DNA from: Fredericiella sp963839515
GTDB taxonomy: Bacteria > Chloroflexota > Anaerolineae > Caldilineales > Caldilineaceae
DNA length: 64,000 nucleotides
Direction: 5' to 3'
Assembly: GCA_963839515.1 (NCBI GenBank)
Contig: CAWIVN010000006.1
Coordinates: forward strand, 1-64,000
The number at the start of each line of letters is the position of its first letter. Positions within the stretch are counted from its first letter, which is position 1. This document shows positions 36,635-45,194 of the stretch, piece after piece. Made by a program: the position numbers and the translations under genes. The notes under the pieces are model-generated. The model did not search any database. It worked only from the letters and a program-made list of their open reading frames with translations, and had not been told where the DNA came from.

Positions 36635-37831
36635 ATGGCATACCGACGACGAACGCTGGAAATGCAGGCAAACCAGATTGAGGCTGTGTTGGCTCAACAC
36701 AAGGTGGCCGGCCGCGTAAAAGGTGGTACGGTTACGCCTCGCTTTGTACGCTTCGAGATCGTGACCGAGGTGGGCTCCAAGATCTCCAAAGTCACAAGCT
36801 TGGCTGACGAGATTGCCTTGGCGCTCGACAAGCGCCAGGCACGCATATTTCGCGAGGGTGGCTCGATCCAGGTAGAGGTGCCGCGCAGCCAATCCGACCC
36901 CGTGCGCCTCCTGCCGCTTTGCGAGCAGTTGCGCCAGGTTCCCACCGTTACGGCCGTGCTCGGCCTCGAACAGACGGGCGCGCCGCTCCTGTTGCGGCTT
37001 GCGTCTCCTGACGTAGCGCACGTGCTGATCGTGGGCACGACCGGCTCGGGCAAGACGGCTCTGGCTCGTACGTTGCTGGCGTCGCTGGCCATGTACAACC
37101 GCCAAAGCCAGGTTCAGCTCGTCCTGGTGGACCCAAAGGGTCGGGGTTTCGCCGCGCTGGCTGCTCTCCCGCATGCCCTAGGTGGCGTCGTCAGCACGAC
37201 CGAAGCTGCCATTGAGCGGCTGCGCTGGCTTGTGATGGAGATGGAACGCCGCGATCGCGAGCAGATTAGCCGCCCGGCCCTGATTGTCGCAGTAGACGAG
37301 TTGGCCGACCTGCTGCAGAGCGGCGGCGCGGCGGTGGAGGCGATGCTTACGCGACTGGCTCAGCGTGGCCGGGAGGCGGGGATCCATGTCGTCGCCTGCA
37401 CCCAGAAACCGACTGCGGCGCTCATCGGCGGCGCCATGAAGGCGAATTTTCCTGTGCGCCTCGTCGGTACCGTTGCAAGCAAAGACGAGGCGCGCTACGC
37501 CAGTGGCGTTACCGATTCGGGAGCCGAGAAGCTCGAAGGCAAGGGCGATTTTCTGCTGGTCAGCAAGGGCGCTACAGTGCGCTTTCAGGCTGCCTGGATC
37601 GGCAGCGCCGATTTCCGTCAGGTGGCCGACGGTGTTTGCGCCGGTCGCTGCGGCTCCAGCGCCTGGTTGCGCTCGCCTACGGCGCATGTTCCGGGCAGCG
37701 ATGACCGCCGCGCGGAACAGCCGTCGCTGGCGCCCGGTTACGGCGACGATGCCAGGGATGCGCCAGCAAGCGGGTCGATAGGGTTGTGGCGCAAATTGGG
37801 GCGACTTCTTGCGCCCAAGGACGTGTTCTAG
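36635..37831 (+). CDS. FtsK/SpoIIIE-type DNA translocase motor without membrane domain
   Basis: The 398-residue product starts at ATG 36635. Residues 1-110 resemble the FtsK alpha domain (PRFVRFEIVTEVGSKISKVT, ALALDKRQARIF). Residues 115-330 form the RecA-like beta domain. Walker A is GTTGSGKT (134-141), Walker B is LIVAVDELADLL (D221, E222), and RGREAGIHVVACTQKPTA and GAEKLEGKGDFLLVS are diagnostic of FtsK. There are no membrane helices and no C-terminal gamma (KOPS-reading) winged helix; instead the last 60 residues are low-complexity. The promoter is flanked by two LexA boxes, so it is probably induced by DNA damage. It is followed 16 nt later by a small membrane protein, which could anchor it. 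Whether it pumps DNA at division or serves a mobile element is unknown; no integrase is seen. Confidence 0.88.
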   Translation: MAYRRRTLEMQANQIEAVLAQHKVAGRVKGGTVTPRFVRFEIVTEVGSKISKVTSLADEIALALDKRQARIFREGGSIQVEVPRSQSDPVRLLPLCEQLRQVPTVTAVLGLEQTGAPLLLRLASPDVAHVLIVGTTGSGKTALARTLLASLAMYNRQSQVQLVLVDPKGRGFAALAALPHALGGVVSTTEAAIERLRWLVMEMERRDREQISRPALIVAVDELADLLQSGGAAVEAMLTRLAQRGREAGIHVVACTQKPTAALIGGAMKANFPVRLVGTVASKDEARYASGVTDSGAEKLEGKGDFLLVSKGATVRFQAAWIGSADFRQVADGVCAGRCGSSAWLRSPTAHVPGSDDRRAEQPSLAPGYGDDARDAPASGSIGLWRKLGRLLAPKDVF

Positions 37832-37847
37832 AGAACGAGGTCTGTGA

Positions 37848-38303
37848 ATGAAACAGTTGGCTGTCATAACAATTCTGATGGTTGGTGGTGTGTTGGCATG
37901 GCTCTTTGCCAGCCGCCTGAGTGCCGACGCACTCGGCATGGCGGTCGGCTTGCTCTTTGGCGTCCTTGCCGGAATTCCTACGGCATTGCTCGTGCTCGCG
38001 TCGGGCAGGCGCCGGCGCGCTGATCATGACGACGAAGAGGATGAGGCCGGCCCCCAAGGCTACGGCCAGGCGGGCTACGGTCAGCACCGGGCATTGGGCC
38101 AGCCGTTTCCCTACCAGCCGCCGGTTATCGTGCTAGCCGCCCCACAGGCCGCACCTGCTCCACAGTGGCCGCACCCACAAACCGTGGACAGTGTCGGCTA
38201 TCCGGTGCGCCAGGCGCTTCCTGGCCCAGGCGCTCCTGCCGCATCGGGTGGCCGAGTATTCAAAGTGGTAGGCGAAAAGGAGGAATATCTCGACGAATGG
38301 TAG
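37848..38303 (+). CDS. Small membrane protein in the LexA-flanked operon
   Basis: The 151-residue product starts MKQLAVITILMVGGVLAWLF. It has two hydrophobic helices (about 4-20 and 28-52, with a positively charged GRRRRADHD after them), an acidic DDEEDE patch, and a long Gln/Pro/Ala/Gly-rich tail. It ends in a compact FKVVGEKEEYLDEW that looks like a binding peptide. GAGG precedes the ATG. It follows the FtsK-like gene by 16 nt and shares its promoter. I infer a membrane partner for the soluble motor; no family is recognised. Confidence 0.7.
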   Translation: MKQLAVITILMVGGVLAWLFASRLSADALGMAVGLLFGVLAGIPTALLVLASGRRRRADHDDEEDEAGPQGYGQAGYGQHRALGQPFPYQPPVIVLAAPQAAPAPQWPHPQTVDSVGYPVRQALPGPGAPAASGGRVFKVVGEKEEYLDEW

Positions 38304-38346
38304 AGGATTCACCGGCTGACGCGTGACGGTTTCCCGCTAGCAATGC

Positions 38347-38404
38347 AGAGAGGCGAACTGCCGCCGAGCGTTCCGGCTCTGGCACAGCGGCAGATCGCCT
38401 CTCT
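38347..38404. terminator. Interrupted inverted repeat between convergent genes
   Basis: AGAGAGGCGA (38347-38356) pairs with TCGCCTCTCT (38395-38404), and inside it CTGCCGC (38358-38364) pairs with GCGGCAG (38387-38393). It separates the FtsK-like operon from the convergent cyanophycinase-like gene and may stop transcription from both sides. Confidence 0.5.
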
Positions 38405-38416
38405 CGCGCCTTGCCC

Positions 38417-39320
38417 TCAAAATGAAGTGAACGCCTCGTAGCCTTCTTTGGGAATCTCGGTCTCGGGCGGGCGGTTGGCCACATGTATGTCGAGATTGTA
38501 GGTGTAGCCTTGCGCCAGCATGTGCATTTGCACGCCCGTCACGCTGAGTGGTGCATTTTCGGCATGCTCGTATAGGTCGGTGTGCGTCATCTGCCAACCA
38601 TCCACAATCATCGCGCTGCCGGCGCCAAAGATCTCAAGGGTGCTGTCCGCATAGACGGCTGCCCCCGTATCGGGGTCGAGCGCCAGGCCAATCAAGAATG
38701 GGTTGTACGCCACTGCCGTCAGCAGCCTGCTGAGGTGTGTGCGAAAATGGCTGCCTACTTCCTCGTCGCAGTCCAGCGCCAGACGGTTGATGATGCCCAA
38801 GCCCGGCGCAAACTGGATTAGCGAGCGATGCAGAAAGACGTCCGGCATCGACTGCAGCAGTGACTGGCGATAGTCAAACGCGATCATGTGCTGGCAGAGC
38901 ACTGCGCCTGCGCGGCCGACGCCCCCAACGACGCGCCCGCCGCGCATTGGCGCGGCGGATGGCCTGGGCTACCGGCGTGCCGCCCAAGATGCTGGTAAAA
39001 CGCAGGGGATTGCCGTCGCTGAGCAAAATGCCGGTGGCGTTGTCGATCAAGGCCGCCAACTGTGTGTCGTGAGCATCCACGCGCTGGCGGACGGGCAGCA
39101 CCTCGAGCGAATCTACCTCGGCGTTGGTAAACCAACTGCGCAGTTCGTCGGCGGCAACCATATCGCCCGCGGCCGTGGGCACGATCAGAATGCGCGCCCC
39201 ATAGCTGCCGGCCTCGTCCCAGAAGCTCTGGAGCAGGGCATCGCGGTGACGCTTGTCGCTCAGCGGCCCAAAAAACAAGATCGGGCCGCGGGTAAATCCA
39301 GGTGGTACGGGCGCCGGCAC
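38417..39320 (-). pseudogene. Cyanophycinase-like S51 peptidase, frameshifted at the active site
   Basis: Two overlapping frames together encode one S51-family protein of about 300 residues. The first (39320 to about 38945) starts at GTG after GAGGAG and has ARILIVPTAAGD and ATGILLSDGNPLRFTSILGG followed by TPVAQAIRRANA. The second (38947 to 38417) continues GGRVVGGVGRAGAVLCQHMIA, FAPGLGIINRLALD, LLTAVAYNPFLIGLALD and DTGAAVYA. One extra base near 38939-38945 separates them. Where cyanophycinases have the nucleophile motif GTSAGA, the second frame reads GVGRAGA, so the catalytic Ser is not seen. Either several indels occurred here or the enzyme is inactive. An intact version would cleave cyanophycin or a related isopeptide. 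Confidence 0.75.
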
Positions 39321-39385
39321 GGGTTTCTCCTCACATGGTCAGGTGAACTGTTCAGTTATGCGATCAAGTCACGTTCAGGCCACGA

Positions 39386-40054
39386 TCACGCCAAAATCAC
39401 AGCAGACGGGCAGAGATAGCTGATTGGACATTCGCCGCAGCGCGGCTTGCGTGCATCACACACTCGCCGGCCATGAAAGATCAGCAGCTGCGACAGGTCG
39501 ATCCACTCCTCTTGCGGCGCCAGGGCCATCAGGTCTCGCTCGATCTTTTCAGGATCGCTCTGCCGTGTCAGGCCCAGCCGCTCGGACAGCCGCTTGACAT
39601 GCGTATCGACCACCACACCATCGGCAATGCCGTAACAGGTGCCTAAGACTACGTTGGCCGTCTTGCGCGCTACGCCTGCAAGTGACAGTAGGTCGTCCAT
39701 GCTGGCGGGCACCTCGCCGCCGTACTCAGTTACGATCCGGCGGCAGGCCTCCTGCACGTTTTTGGCCTTGTTGCGATAGAAGCCGGTCGAGTGAATGATC
39801 TCCTCCAACTCCGCGCGATCGGCCTCGGCTAGCGCCTGGGCCGTCGGGTAGCGCGCGAACAGCACCGGCGTCACCTTATTGACGCGCTCGTCAGTGCACT
39901 GTGCCGACAAAATGGTGGCGACCAGGAGCTCAAGGGCATTCTCATGGTCGAGTGCACACTTGGCGTCGGGATGGAGCAGGCGCAACAGGCGCAGGATTTC
40001 CGGCAGCCGTCCCTGTGCGGGTGATGTGGCGTTGAGTAGAGTGTCAGTTGCCAT
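39386..40054 (-). CDS. nth: Endonuclease III
   Basis: The 222-residue product starts MATDTLLNATSPAQGRLPEI. It has the helix-hairpin-helix LLSLAGVARKTANVVLG with catalytic K131, the catalytic Asp in VVDTHVKRLSERLGL (D150), and four cysteines C199-x6-C206-x2-C209-x5-C215 for the [4Fe-4S] cluster. It removes oxidised pyrimidines and cleaves the abasic site. The start at 40054 was chosen because the frame upstream belongs to the neighbouring phosphoribosyltransferase. That gene ends 11 nt before it on the same strand. Confidence 0.96.
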   Translation of the reverse strand: MATDTLLNATSPAQGRLPEILRLLRLLHPDAKCALDHENALELLVATILSAQCTDERVNKVTPVLFARYPTAQALAEADRAELEEIIHSTGFYRNKAKNVQEACRRIVTEYGGEVPASMDDLLSLAGVARKTANVVLGTCYGIADGVVVDTHVKRLSERLGLTRQSDPEKIERDLMALAPQEEWIDLSQLLIFHGRRVCDARKPRCGECPISYLCPSAVILA

Positions 40055-40065
40055 TGGTTCCAAGT

Positions 40066-40566
40066 TTAGGACAGGACCGGCTGTGCCTTGACACGGTAGT
40101 CCGAGTCGTCGATGTGCTGCCAAGGGTAGTGAATAAAGTCCTCGGTCTCTTCGACATAGAAGTCCGGCGCAGCGTCGGGGAAAAAGCTGCTGTTCTTCTT
40201 CCAGTGCAGAACGGCCAGTTCGGGAAAGCCGCCGGCAATCTCGATGCGGCCCTTGACCGCCATGATGGTGCGACCTTGGTACCACAGGTTGTCCACGACC
40301 AGGATCTTGCGCCCCGCAATAAGGTTGTCCGATGGAAACTGGACGAACTTGGGCCAGCTCAATGTCGTGCGCTGGCTGGGATCCTCGGGAAAGAGCACCG
40401 CCGCCGTCAACACATCCTTCATCTTGAGGGCCTCTGCAATCATCCCACTGGGAATAATGCCGCCGCGCGTGATCGACAGGATGGCGTCATATGGTGTATT
40501 GAGCTTAAAGATGAGCTGGCTGACCTGCTCCTCTAGCTCGTGCCACGATAAGTAAACATGTTTCAT
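40066..40566 (-). CDS. Phosphoribosyltransferase (type I fold)
   Basis: The 166-residue product starts MKHVYLSWHELEEQVSQL after GGAGAA. DAILSITRGGIIPSGMIAEAL is the pyrophosphate loop of type I phosphoribosyltransferases, and KILVVDNLWYQGRTIMAV takes the place of the PRPP loop (usually VDDxxxTGxT). The second Asp is Asn and the Thr-Gly is Gln-Gly, so PRPP binding may differ. It resembles the Gpt-like group; the base is unknown. Co-directional with nth. Confidence 0.85.
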   Translation of the reverse strand: MKHVYLSWHELEEQVSQLIFKLNTPYDAILSITRGGIIPSGMIAEALKMKDVLTAAVLFPEDPSQRTTLSWPKFVQFPSDNLIAGRKILVVDNLWYQGRTIMAVKGRIEIAGGFPELAVLHWKKNSSFFPDAAPDFYVEETEDFIHYPWQHIDDSDYRVKAQPVLS

Positions 40567-40842
40567 GCTCGTTCTCCGGGTTCATGTGACGTGCGGCGTT
40601 GGGAAATGCAGGGGTGCTGGAAGGGCGTACACAACACGCCAACAGAATGCTCTGCAGATGCAGGGCATACCGTTCGTACCCTCGCAATTCTACTATCAGA
40701 GCCGATCCAGGTCAAACATTCTCCATACCACATCCACTTGCGTAACGTCTGCTCACCGTCACCTGTTCACCACAGCATCGTCCGCCCAAGCACCTGCCTC
40801 CAGCCCGCACATCCTTGCTGCCCTTTCCCCGCCCCAATGTGC

Positions 40843-40848
40843 TATGAT
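40843..40848 (+). promoter_or_regulatory. -10 box TATGAT, probable leaderless start of the protease
   Basis: TATGAT is followed by TGCGCC and the ATG at 40855. There is no Shine-Dalgarno sequence. The spacing is the same as in four other genes here. Confidence 0.55.
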
Positions 40849-40854
40849 TGCGCC

Positions 40855-43800
40855 ATGCGACTACGCCATCCACTTCTCCCCCTATTCGTACTCGCGATCC
40901 TCCTGTGCTTGCTGATCCCTAGGGCCCTGCTGGCACAGTCGCAAGCGAACGCAACGGAGCAACCTATCGCTGTAATGGTCGAGCTGGGCGATCCTCCTGC
41001 TGCGGCCGTCTATGCTGCGCAGCAACAGAAACTCTCCGCAGTCGCGGCGGCCGCCGCTCAGGTGCAGCTGGCCACCATTGCCGCCGCGCAAGAGGTCATG
41101 CACCAGCAGTTGGCGGCGATCGATACGCCGGTCTTGTTCTCTGCCCAACGTGTTTATAATGGCATCGCCGTACTGGCCAACGAGGCCCAACGCACTGCCA
41201 TCGCCCAGCTTCCAGGCGTCAAGGCCGTGCACCCCCTCATCCCCAAGCAACCCAGCAACAGCGTCAGCGTGCCGTTTCTAGGCGTTCCCGCGTTGTGGCA
41301 GGCGGGCGCCGCTCTCGGCGCCCCTGCCGGTCTGCTTGGCCAGGGCGTGCGCATTGCCATCGTCGACACGGGCGTCGACTATCTGCACCGCGACTTTGGG
41401 GGGCCCGGCACGGGCTATATCGAAAACGACCGCACACGCGTCGGCGACGTGCCCGGCTATCCCGGCCCGCGCATTGTCGGCGGCTATGACTTTGTCGGCG
41501 ACGACTACAACGCCTCTGTCAGCACCAGCAGTGCCCAACTCATCCCGCACCCCGATTCCGATCCAATGGATTGCTACGGCCATGGCACGCACGTTGCCGG
41601 TACGGCTGCCGGTAGCGGCGTCACCGACGCCCGCACAACCTACCCTGGCCCCTACGATACAAACATCAACTATGCCGATTTCTACATCGGCCCGGGCGTC
41701 GCCCCGCGCGCCAGCATCTATGCGCTCAAGATCTTCGGCTGCTACGGCAGCACCAACTTGACCGATCTGGCGCTGGAATGGGCAGTGGATCCCAACCAGG
41801 ATGGCGACTTTGCCGACCACATGGATGTTGTCAATCTCTCGCTGGGTTCAGCCTACGGCTGGGAGTATGATACGAGCGCTGTGGCGGCCAACAACGCTGC
41901 CTTGGTTGGCGTCATTGTCGTGGCTTCGGCCGGCAACAATGGCGACATTCAGTTGATTACCAGCGCTCCCGCCAGTGCCGAGCGCGCCATCAGCGTCGCC
42001 GCCACCCAGCACGCCGCCGACATAGCCGCCACGTTCAGTTCGCGCGGCCCCCGGCGTGGTGATGCCGCCCTCAAGCCTGACTTGGCGGCTCCCGGAGCCG
42101 GCATTATCTCGGCCGACGCCGGCAGTGGATCTGACCGCGTTAGCAGTTCGGGCACTTCAATGGCCGCCCCGCATGTAAGCGGTCTCATGGCGCTGCTGCG
42201 CCAGGCGCACCCCGGCTGGACTGTGGAGGAACTCAAGGCACTGGCCATGAATACTGCCATGCCCATTGTGGGCTACGACGAAGGGCTCTCCGCCCCACCG
42301 TTGCTGCCGGTCCGTGTCGGAGCCGGACGCGTTGACCCACTGGCGGCCGTGGCTGCCAGTACAGTTGCCTACATGGCGGATGGCAGTGGTCGTGTGGGCC
42401 TCTCTTTTGGTGCGCCCGAGGTGGCCGGCGACTACAGCGCCATCCGGGAGGTCGAAGTGGCCAACAAGTCCACCAGCCCTGCCGGCTACGACATCACCTA
42501 CAACTCGCTGGTCAACCTGCCCGGTGTGTCCGTACGGGCTCCCGATGCACCCGTCTTAATTCCCGCTGCTGGCAAGCTCCGAGTGCCGATTGTGTTGCAC
42601 GTCGATGCCGCCCAATTCCAACGTCGCCAGTCGGCTGCCGACCAGGACACCGGTCTATTGTCCAACTGGTTTGCCGAGGAAGGCGGCAATCTCTACCTAT
42701 GGCCCGTCGGCGTAGTGCCATCCGCGCCCATGCACGCGTCGGAATCTGCTGCGGGCAGTGCAGATGGCGCTACCGCGTCGCTGCAGTTCCACTACCAGCC
42801 GCAGATACAAACTCTGGCCTACACTATCACGCTGTCAAGCATCGACGCCTCCGCTATCACCAGCGCCACGATAGGCTATGGCAAACCCGGCGAGAAGAGC
42901 ACCGCCCTGGCTGATCTGCCACTGCTGCCGCAGGCGGGATCGGTCGTTGCCGGTAGCCTTGTGCTAACCGGCGACGGCGAGCGTTGGCTGGCGGCAGGCC
43001 TGCTGCACCTGCGCCTCGCCGGAAGCCAGTTTGCTGGCGGCACAGTACGCGGCCAACTCCTGTTTGCACAACCGGTGTTGCACCTCCCGGTCTATGTCGC
43101 CCCACGCCCTGTGGTCGACATGCGTGTCCAGCCTCAGGCTCTTACCTTCATGTCAGATACGGTACAGACGCTTGTCCTGGCTGGCAGCAGCCTGCGAGGC
43201 AGCTCGGCGCCCACCGACGTCGTGCCATTGGCCTCCGTGATGGAACTCAAACTGCGCAGCCCCAACTCGCGGCCTCTCTGGCTGGATGCCAACGCGCCCG
43301 ACCGCTACGACCATGCCGACCTGCAATATTTAGGGGTGACGTCCGATGCCGCCCTGGGGTTGTCAATCCCCGCCAAAGAAGCCCGCGTCTATTTTGGTGT
43401 TGCCACTTGGGATGAATGGTCTACGCCAAGCGAAGTCAAGGTCAATGTGTTGCTGGAGACCGATGGCGACGGCGAGTTTGACTATCGCCTGACCAACGGC
43501 AGTCCCACCGCGCCCGTCTTTGGCCCCGGGCCGGTCGGTCCGCTCGTCAGCGAATTGTACGACCTCTCGTCGGGCCAGCTCATTTCCCAGCAGCCGCTCA
43601 ACGGGGTGCATCCAGCCGATTTTGACACCAATCTATTCTTCACCAATATCATGGTGCTGCCGGTCAAGGCAGCCGACATCGGATTGGATGCGTCTGGCGG
43701 CAATATCAACTTCGTGGTGCAGACCACGAGCACGGACACAGTCGAGAGTGAAGGTGAGTACATCGACCGTTCGCCGCTCATGCGCTACGACCCGGCCCGC

Positions 43801-44034
43801 CCGGCCCTCGTCTTCTCGGCGCCCAACGCGCTCGCTCCCGCCTATCTGGACCAGATCGGAACTACCATCAAGGTCGAGGTAAATCCGGCCGGCTACCCAC
43901 TTAACCCGCCTGCGGGTGTCCTCGTCCTGCACCACCACAATCGCAGCGGCAGCCACATATCTGTCGTCAACGTGGGTGTTCGCTGGCCTTCCGCCGTCTA
44001 CCTGCCCATCGTCGACCAGCGCGCCACACCATAA
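40855..44034 (+). CDS. Secreted subtilisin-like serine protease (S8)
   Basis: The 1059-residue protein begins with a signal peptide (MRLRHPLLPLFVLAILL...ALLAQS). An inhibitor-I9-like prodomain (about 35-130) follows. The S8 catalytic domain has D171 (IAIVDTGVDY), H243 (YGHGTHVAGT), the oxyanion Asn in VVASAGNNG, and S435 (SGTSMAAPHVSG). It ends with about 500 residues of beta-rich domains including a Fn3-like region. The last residues are AVYLPIVDQRATP, the same form of tail as the YxWRV protein (YLPFV). It is likely exported and anchored or released at the cell surface to degrade proteins. The start is ATG 40855, with TATGAT six bases upstream. Frames upstream of it are not coding. Confidence 0.95.
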   Translation: MRLRHPLLPLFVLAILLCLLIPRALLAQSQANATEQPIAVMVELGDPPAAAVYAAQQQKLSAVAAAAAQVQLATIAAAQEVMHQQLAAIDTPVLFSAQRVYNGIAVLANEAQRTAIAQLPGVKAVHPLIPKQPSNSVSVPFLGVPALWQAGAALGAPAGLLGQGVRIAIVDTGVDYLHRDFGGPGTGYIENDRTRVGDVPGYPGPRIVGGYDFVGDDYNASVSTSSAQLIPHPDSDPMDCYGHGTHVAGTAAGSGVTDARTTYPGPYDTNINYADFYIGPGVAPRASIYALKIFGCYGSTNLTDLALEWAVDPNQDGDFADHMDVVNLSLGSAYGWEYDTSAVAANNAALVGVIVVASAGNNGDIQLITSAPASAERAISVAATQHAADIAATFSSRGPRRGDAALKPDLAAPGAGIISADAGSGSDRVSSSGTSMAAPHVSGLMALLRQAHPGWTVEELKALAMNTAMPIVGYDEGLSAPPLLPVRVGAGRVDPLAAVAASTVAYMADGSGRVGLSFGAPEVAGDYSAIREVEVANKSTSPAGYDITYNSLVNLPGVSVRAPDAPVLIPAAGKLRVPIVLHVDAAQFQRRQSAADQDTGLLSNWFAEEGGNLYLWPVGVVPSAPMHASESAAGSADGATASLQFHYQPQIQTLAYTITLSSIDASAITSATIGYGKPGEKSTALADLPLLPQAGSVVAGSLVLTGDGERWLAAGLLHLRLAGSQFAGGTVRGQLLFAQPVLHLPVYVAPRPVVDMRVQPQALTFMSDTVQTLVLAGSSLRGSSAPTDVVPLASVMELKLRSPNSRPLWLDANAPDRYDHADLQYLGVTSDAALGLSIPAKEARVYFGVATWDEWSTPSEVKVNVLLETDGDGEFDYRLTNGSPTAPVFGPGPVGPLVSELYDLSSGQLISQQPLNGVHPADFDTNLFFTNIMVLPVKAADIGLDASGGNINFVVQTTSTDTVESEGEYIDRSPLMRYDPARPALVFSAPNALAPAYLDQIGTTIKVEVNPAGYPLNPPAGVLVLHHHNRSGSHISVVNVGVRWPSAVYLPIVDQRATP

Positions 44035-44112
44035 CGCAGCCGCATCGATCGTGCGTGGCTCGCCCACCTGCAACATGTGTGTCTCAATGTTTGGGCGTGA
44101 GCCTGGCCCGTG

Positions 44113-44814
44113 TCACCCCGCAAACAGCATGCGCCCGCAGCTTGGGCACATCACTGCCTCATCCTTGCGCGAGCGCACCGCCGACACTACGCCGGTAGGT
44201 ACCACGATATGGCATACGCCGCACTGGCCATTTTGCAGGGGAGAAACCGCAACACCTGCCTTGCGTGTGCGCAAGTCTTCGTAATACTTGAGGTCGGCAG
44301 GGGGCAGCGCTTGCGCGATCGTGTCTCGCTGCTGCTTGAGTTGGGCGTAGATACGCTTGTACTTAGCGTCTTCCTGCAGCAGCTCCGCTTGGCTGCCGTT
44401 CCACGTCTCTTCGATCTGGCGCAGGGACTCTTGGGCGCTCGCTAACTGCTGATTGAGCGTCTCCACGTGCAGCAGTGCGTCCATCCCCGTGTCCTCGATC
44501 GAGGAACGTTGGCGGCGCAGCGACTCCACGTTGGCCTGTAGCGACTCCAGTTCCTTGGGGTGAGATACGCGGCCGCTCATCAATTCTTCGTCCTTGGCCT
44601 CGATCTGCTCGGCTAGCGCCTGCGATTCCAGTTCGGCGTTCGTCTGCGCAGCGTGCCAACGGTGCAGTTCCGCTTCCGTATCCGCTACCGTCTTACGCGC
44701 TCCCCCTAACTCCTCGCTCTCACCTAGTGCCTGCTTTAGCTGCGCCAGCTTGCGCCGGGCTCTTTCCAGGTTGACGTCCAGTTTCTGAAGTTCAAACAAC
44801 TTGCCGATGTCCAT
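44113..44814 (-). CDS. Coiled-coil protein with C4 zinc ribbon (CT398-like)
   Basis: The 233-residue product is an almost continuous coiled coil (residues 3-170, LFELQKLDVNLERARRKL...). A turn and KYYEDLRTRKAGVAVSPLQNG follow, then a C-terminal zinc ribbon with CGVC and CPSCGR. This is the CT398/C4-type zinc-ribbon protein family, thought to bind nucleic acid or chaperone complexes. AGGAGG precedes the ATG and a TATAAT lies about 35 nt upstream on the minus strand (44851-44856). It is divergent from the pilin-like gene. Confidence 0.9.
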   Translation of the reverse strand: MDIGKLFELQKLDVNLERARRKLAQLKQALGESEELGGARKTVADTEAELHRWHAAQTNAELESQALAEQIEAKDEELMSGRVSHPKELESLQANVESLRRQRSSIEDTGMDALLHVETLNQQLASAQESLRQIEETWNGSQAELLQEDAKYKRIYAQLKQQRDTIAQALPPADLKYYEDLRTRKAGVAVSPLQNGQCGVCHIVVPTGVVSAVRSRKDEAVMCPSCGRMLFAG

Positions 44815-44966
44815 GTGGAGCCTCCTGGTGTATTTGGTCGTAACAGAGCCATTATAGCACAGGTTGTGAGCGCAACCTTGGCCACGAACACTGCAATTCT
44901 GTCCTCAATTGGCAGTACGCTTAGGCCACGCGGTGCTTCGTTTGGCGCCGGCGTCCCGCAACGTGA

Positions 44967-44972
44967 TATACT
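44967..44972 (+). promoter_or_regulatory. -10 box TATACT, probable leaderless start of the pilin gene
   Basis: TATACT is followed by TTCCTC and the ATG at 44979, giving the six-base spacing of the other leaderless candidates. A weak TTTGGC lies 20 nt upstream. Confidence 0.5.
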
Positions 44973-44978
44973 TTCCTC

Positions 44979-45182
44979 ATGTCACGCATGCCTTCTAATC
45001 GCAGCGGCGAAAACTTCATCGAGTTCGCCCTGATCATTATCCTGCTCGCAATCGTGATGCTCTCGATCCTGCTTATTGTAGGCGACAGCATCCGTGTCTT
45101 CTTGAACGATATCGGCATCCGCTGGTCCTTGTTCAATAACCAGGAGTCGCTGCTGCCCATCCTCCGCCACTGGCTTACCTAG
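44979..45182 (+). CDS. Flp-type (Tad) pilin-like small protein
   Basis: The 67-residue product has a short basic leader (MSRMPSNRSG), then GENFIEF followed by a long hydrophobic helix (ALIIILLAIVMLSILLIV). This fits the class III signal: cleavage after G10, Glu at +5 and an aromatic at +6. Canonical Flp has Tyr; here it is Phe. The C-terminus is soluble (IGIRWSLFNNQESLL). No Tad assembly genes are in the window, so it is an orphan and may be served from elsewhere. It lies 12 nt before the comF-like gene. Confidence 0.7.
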   Translation: MSRMPSNRSGENFIEFALIIILLAIVMLSILLIVGDSIRVFLNDIGIRWSLFNNQESLLPILRHWLT

Positions 45183-45194
45183 GCCGCAGTCGAT

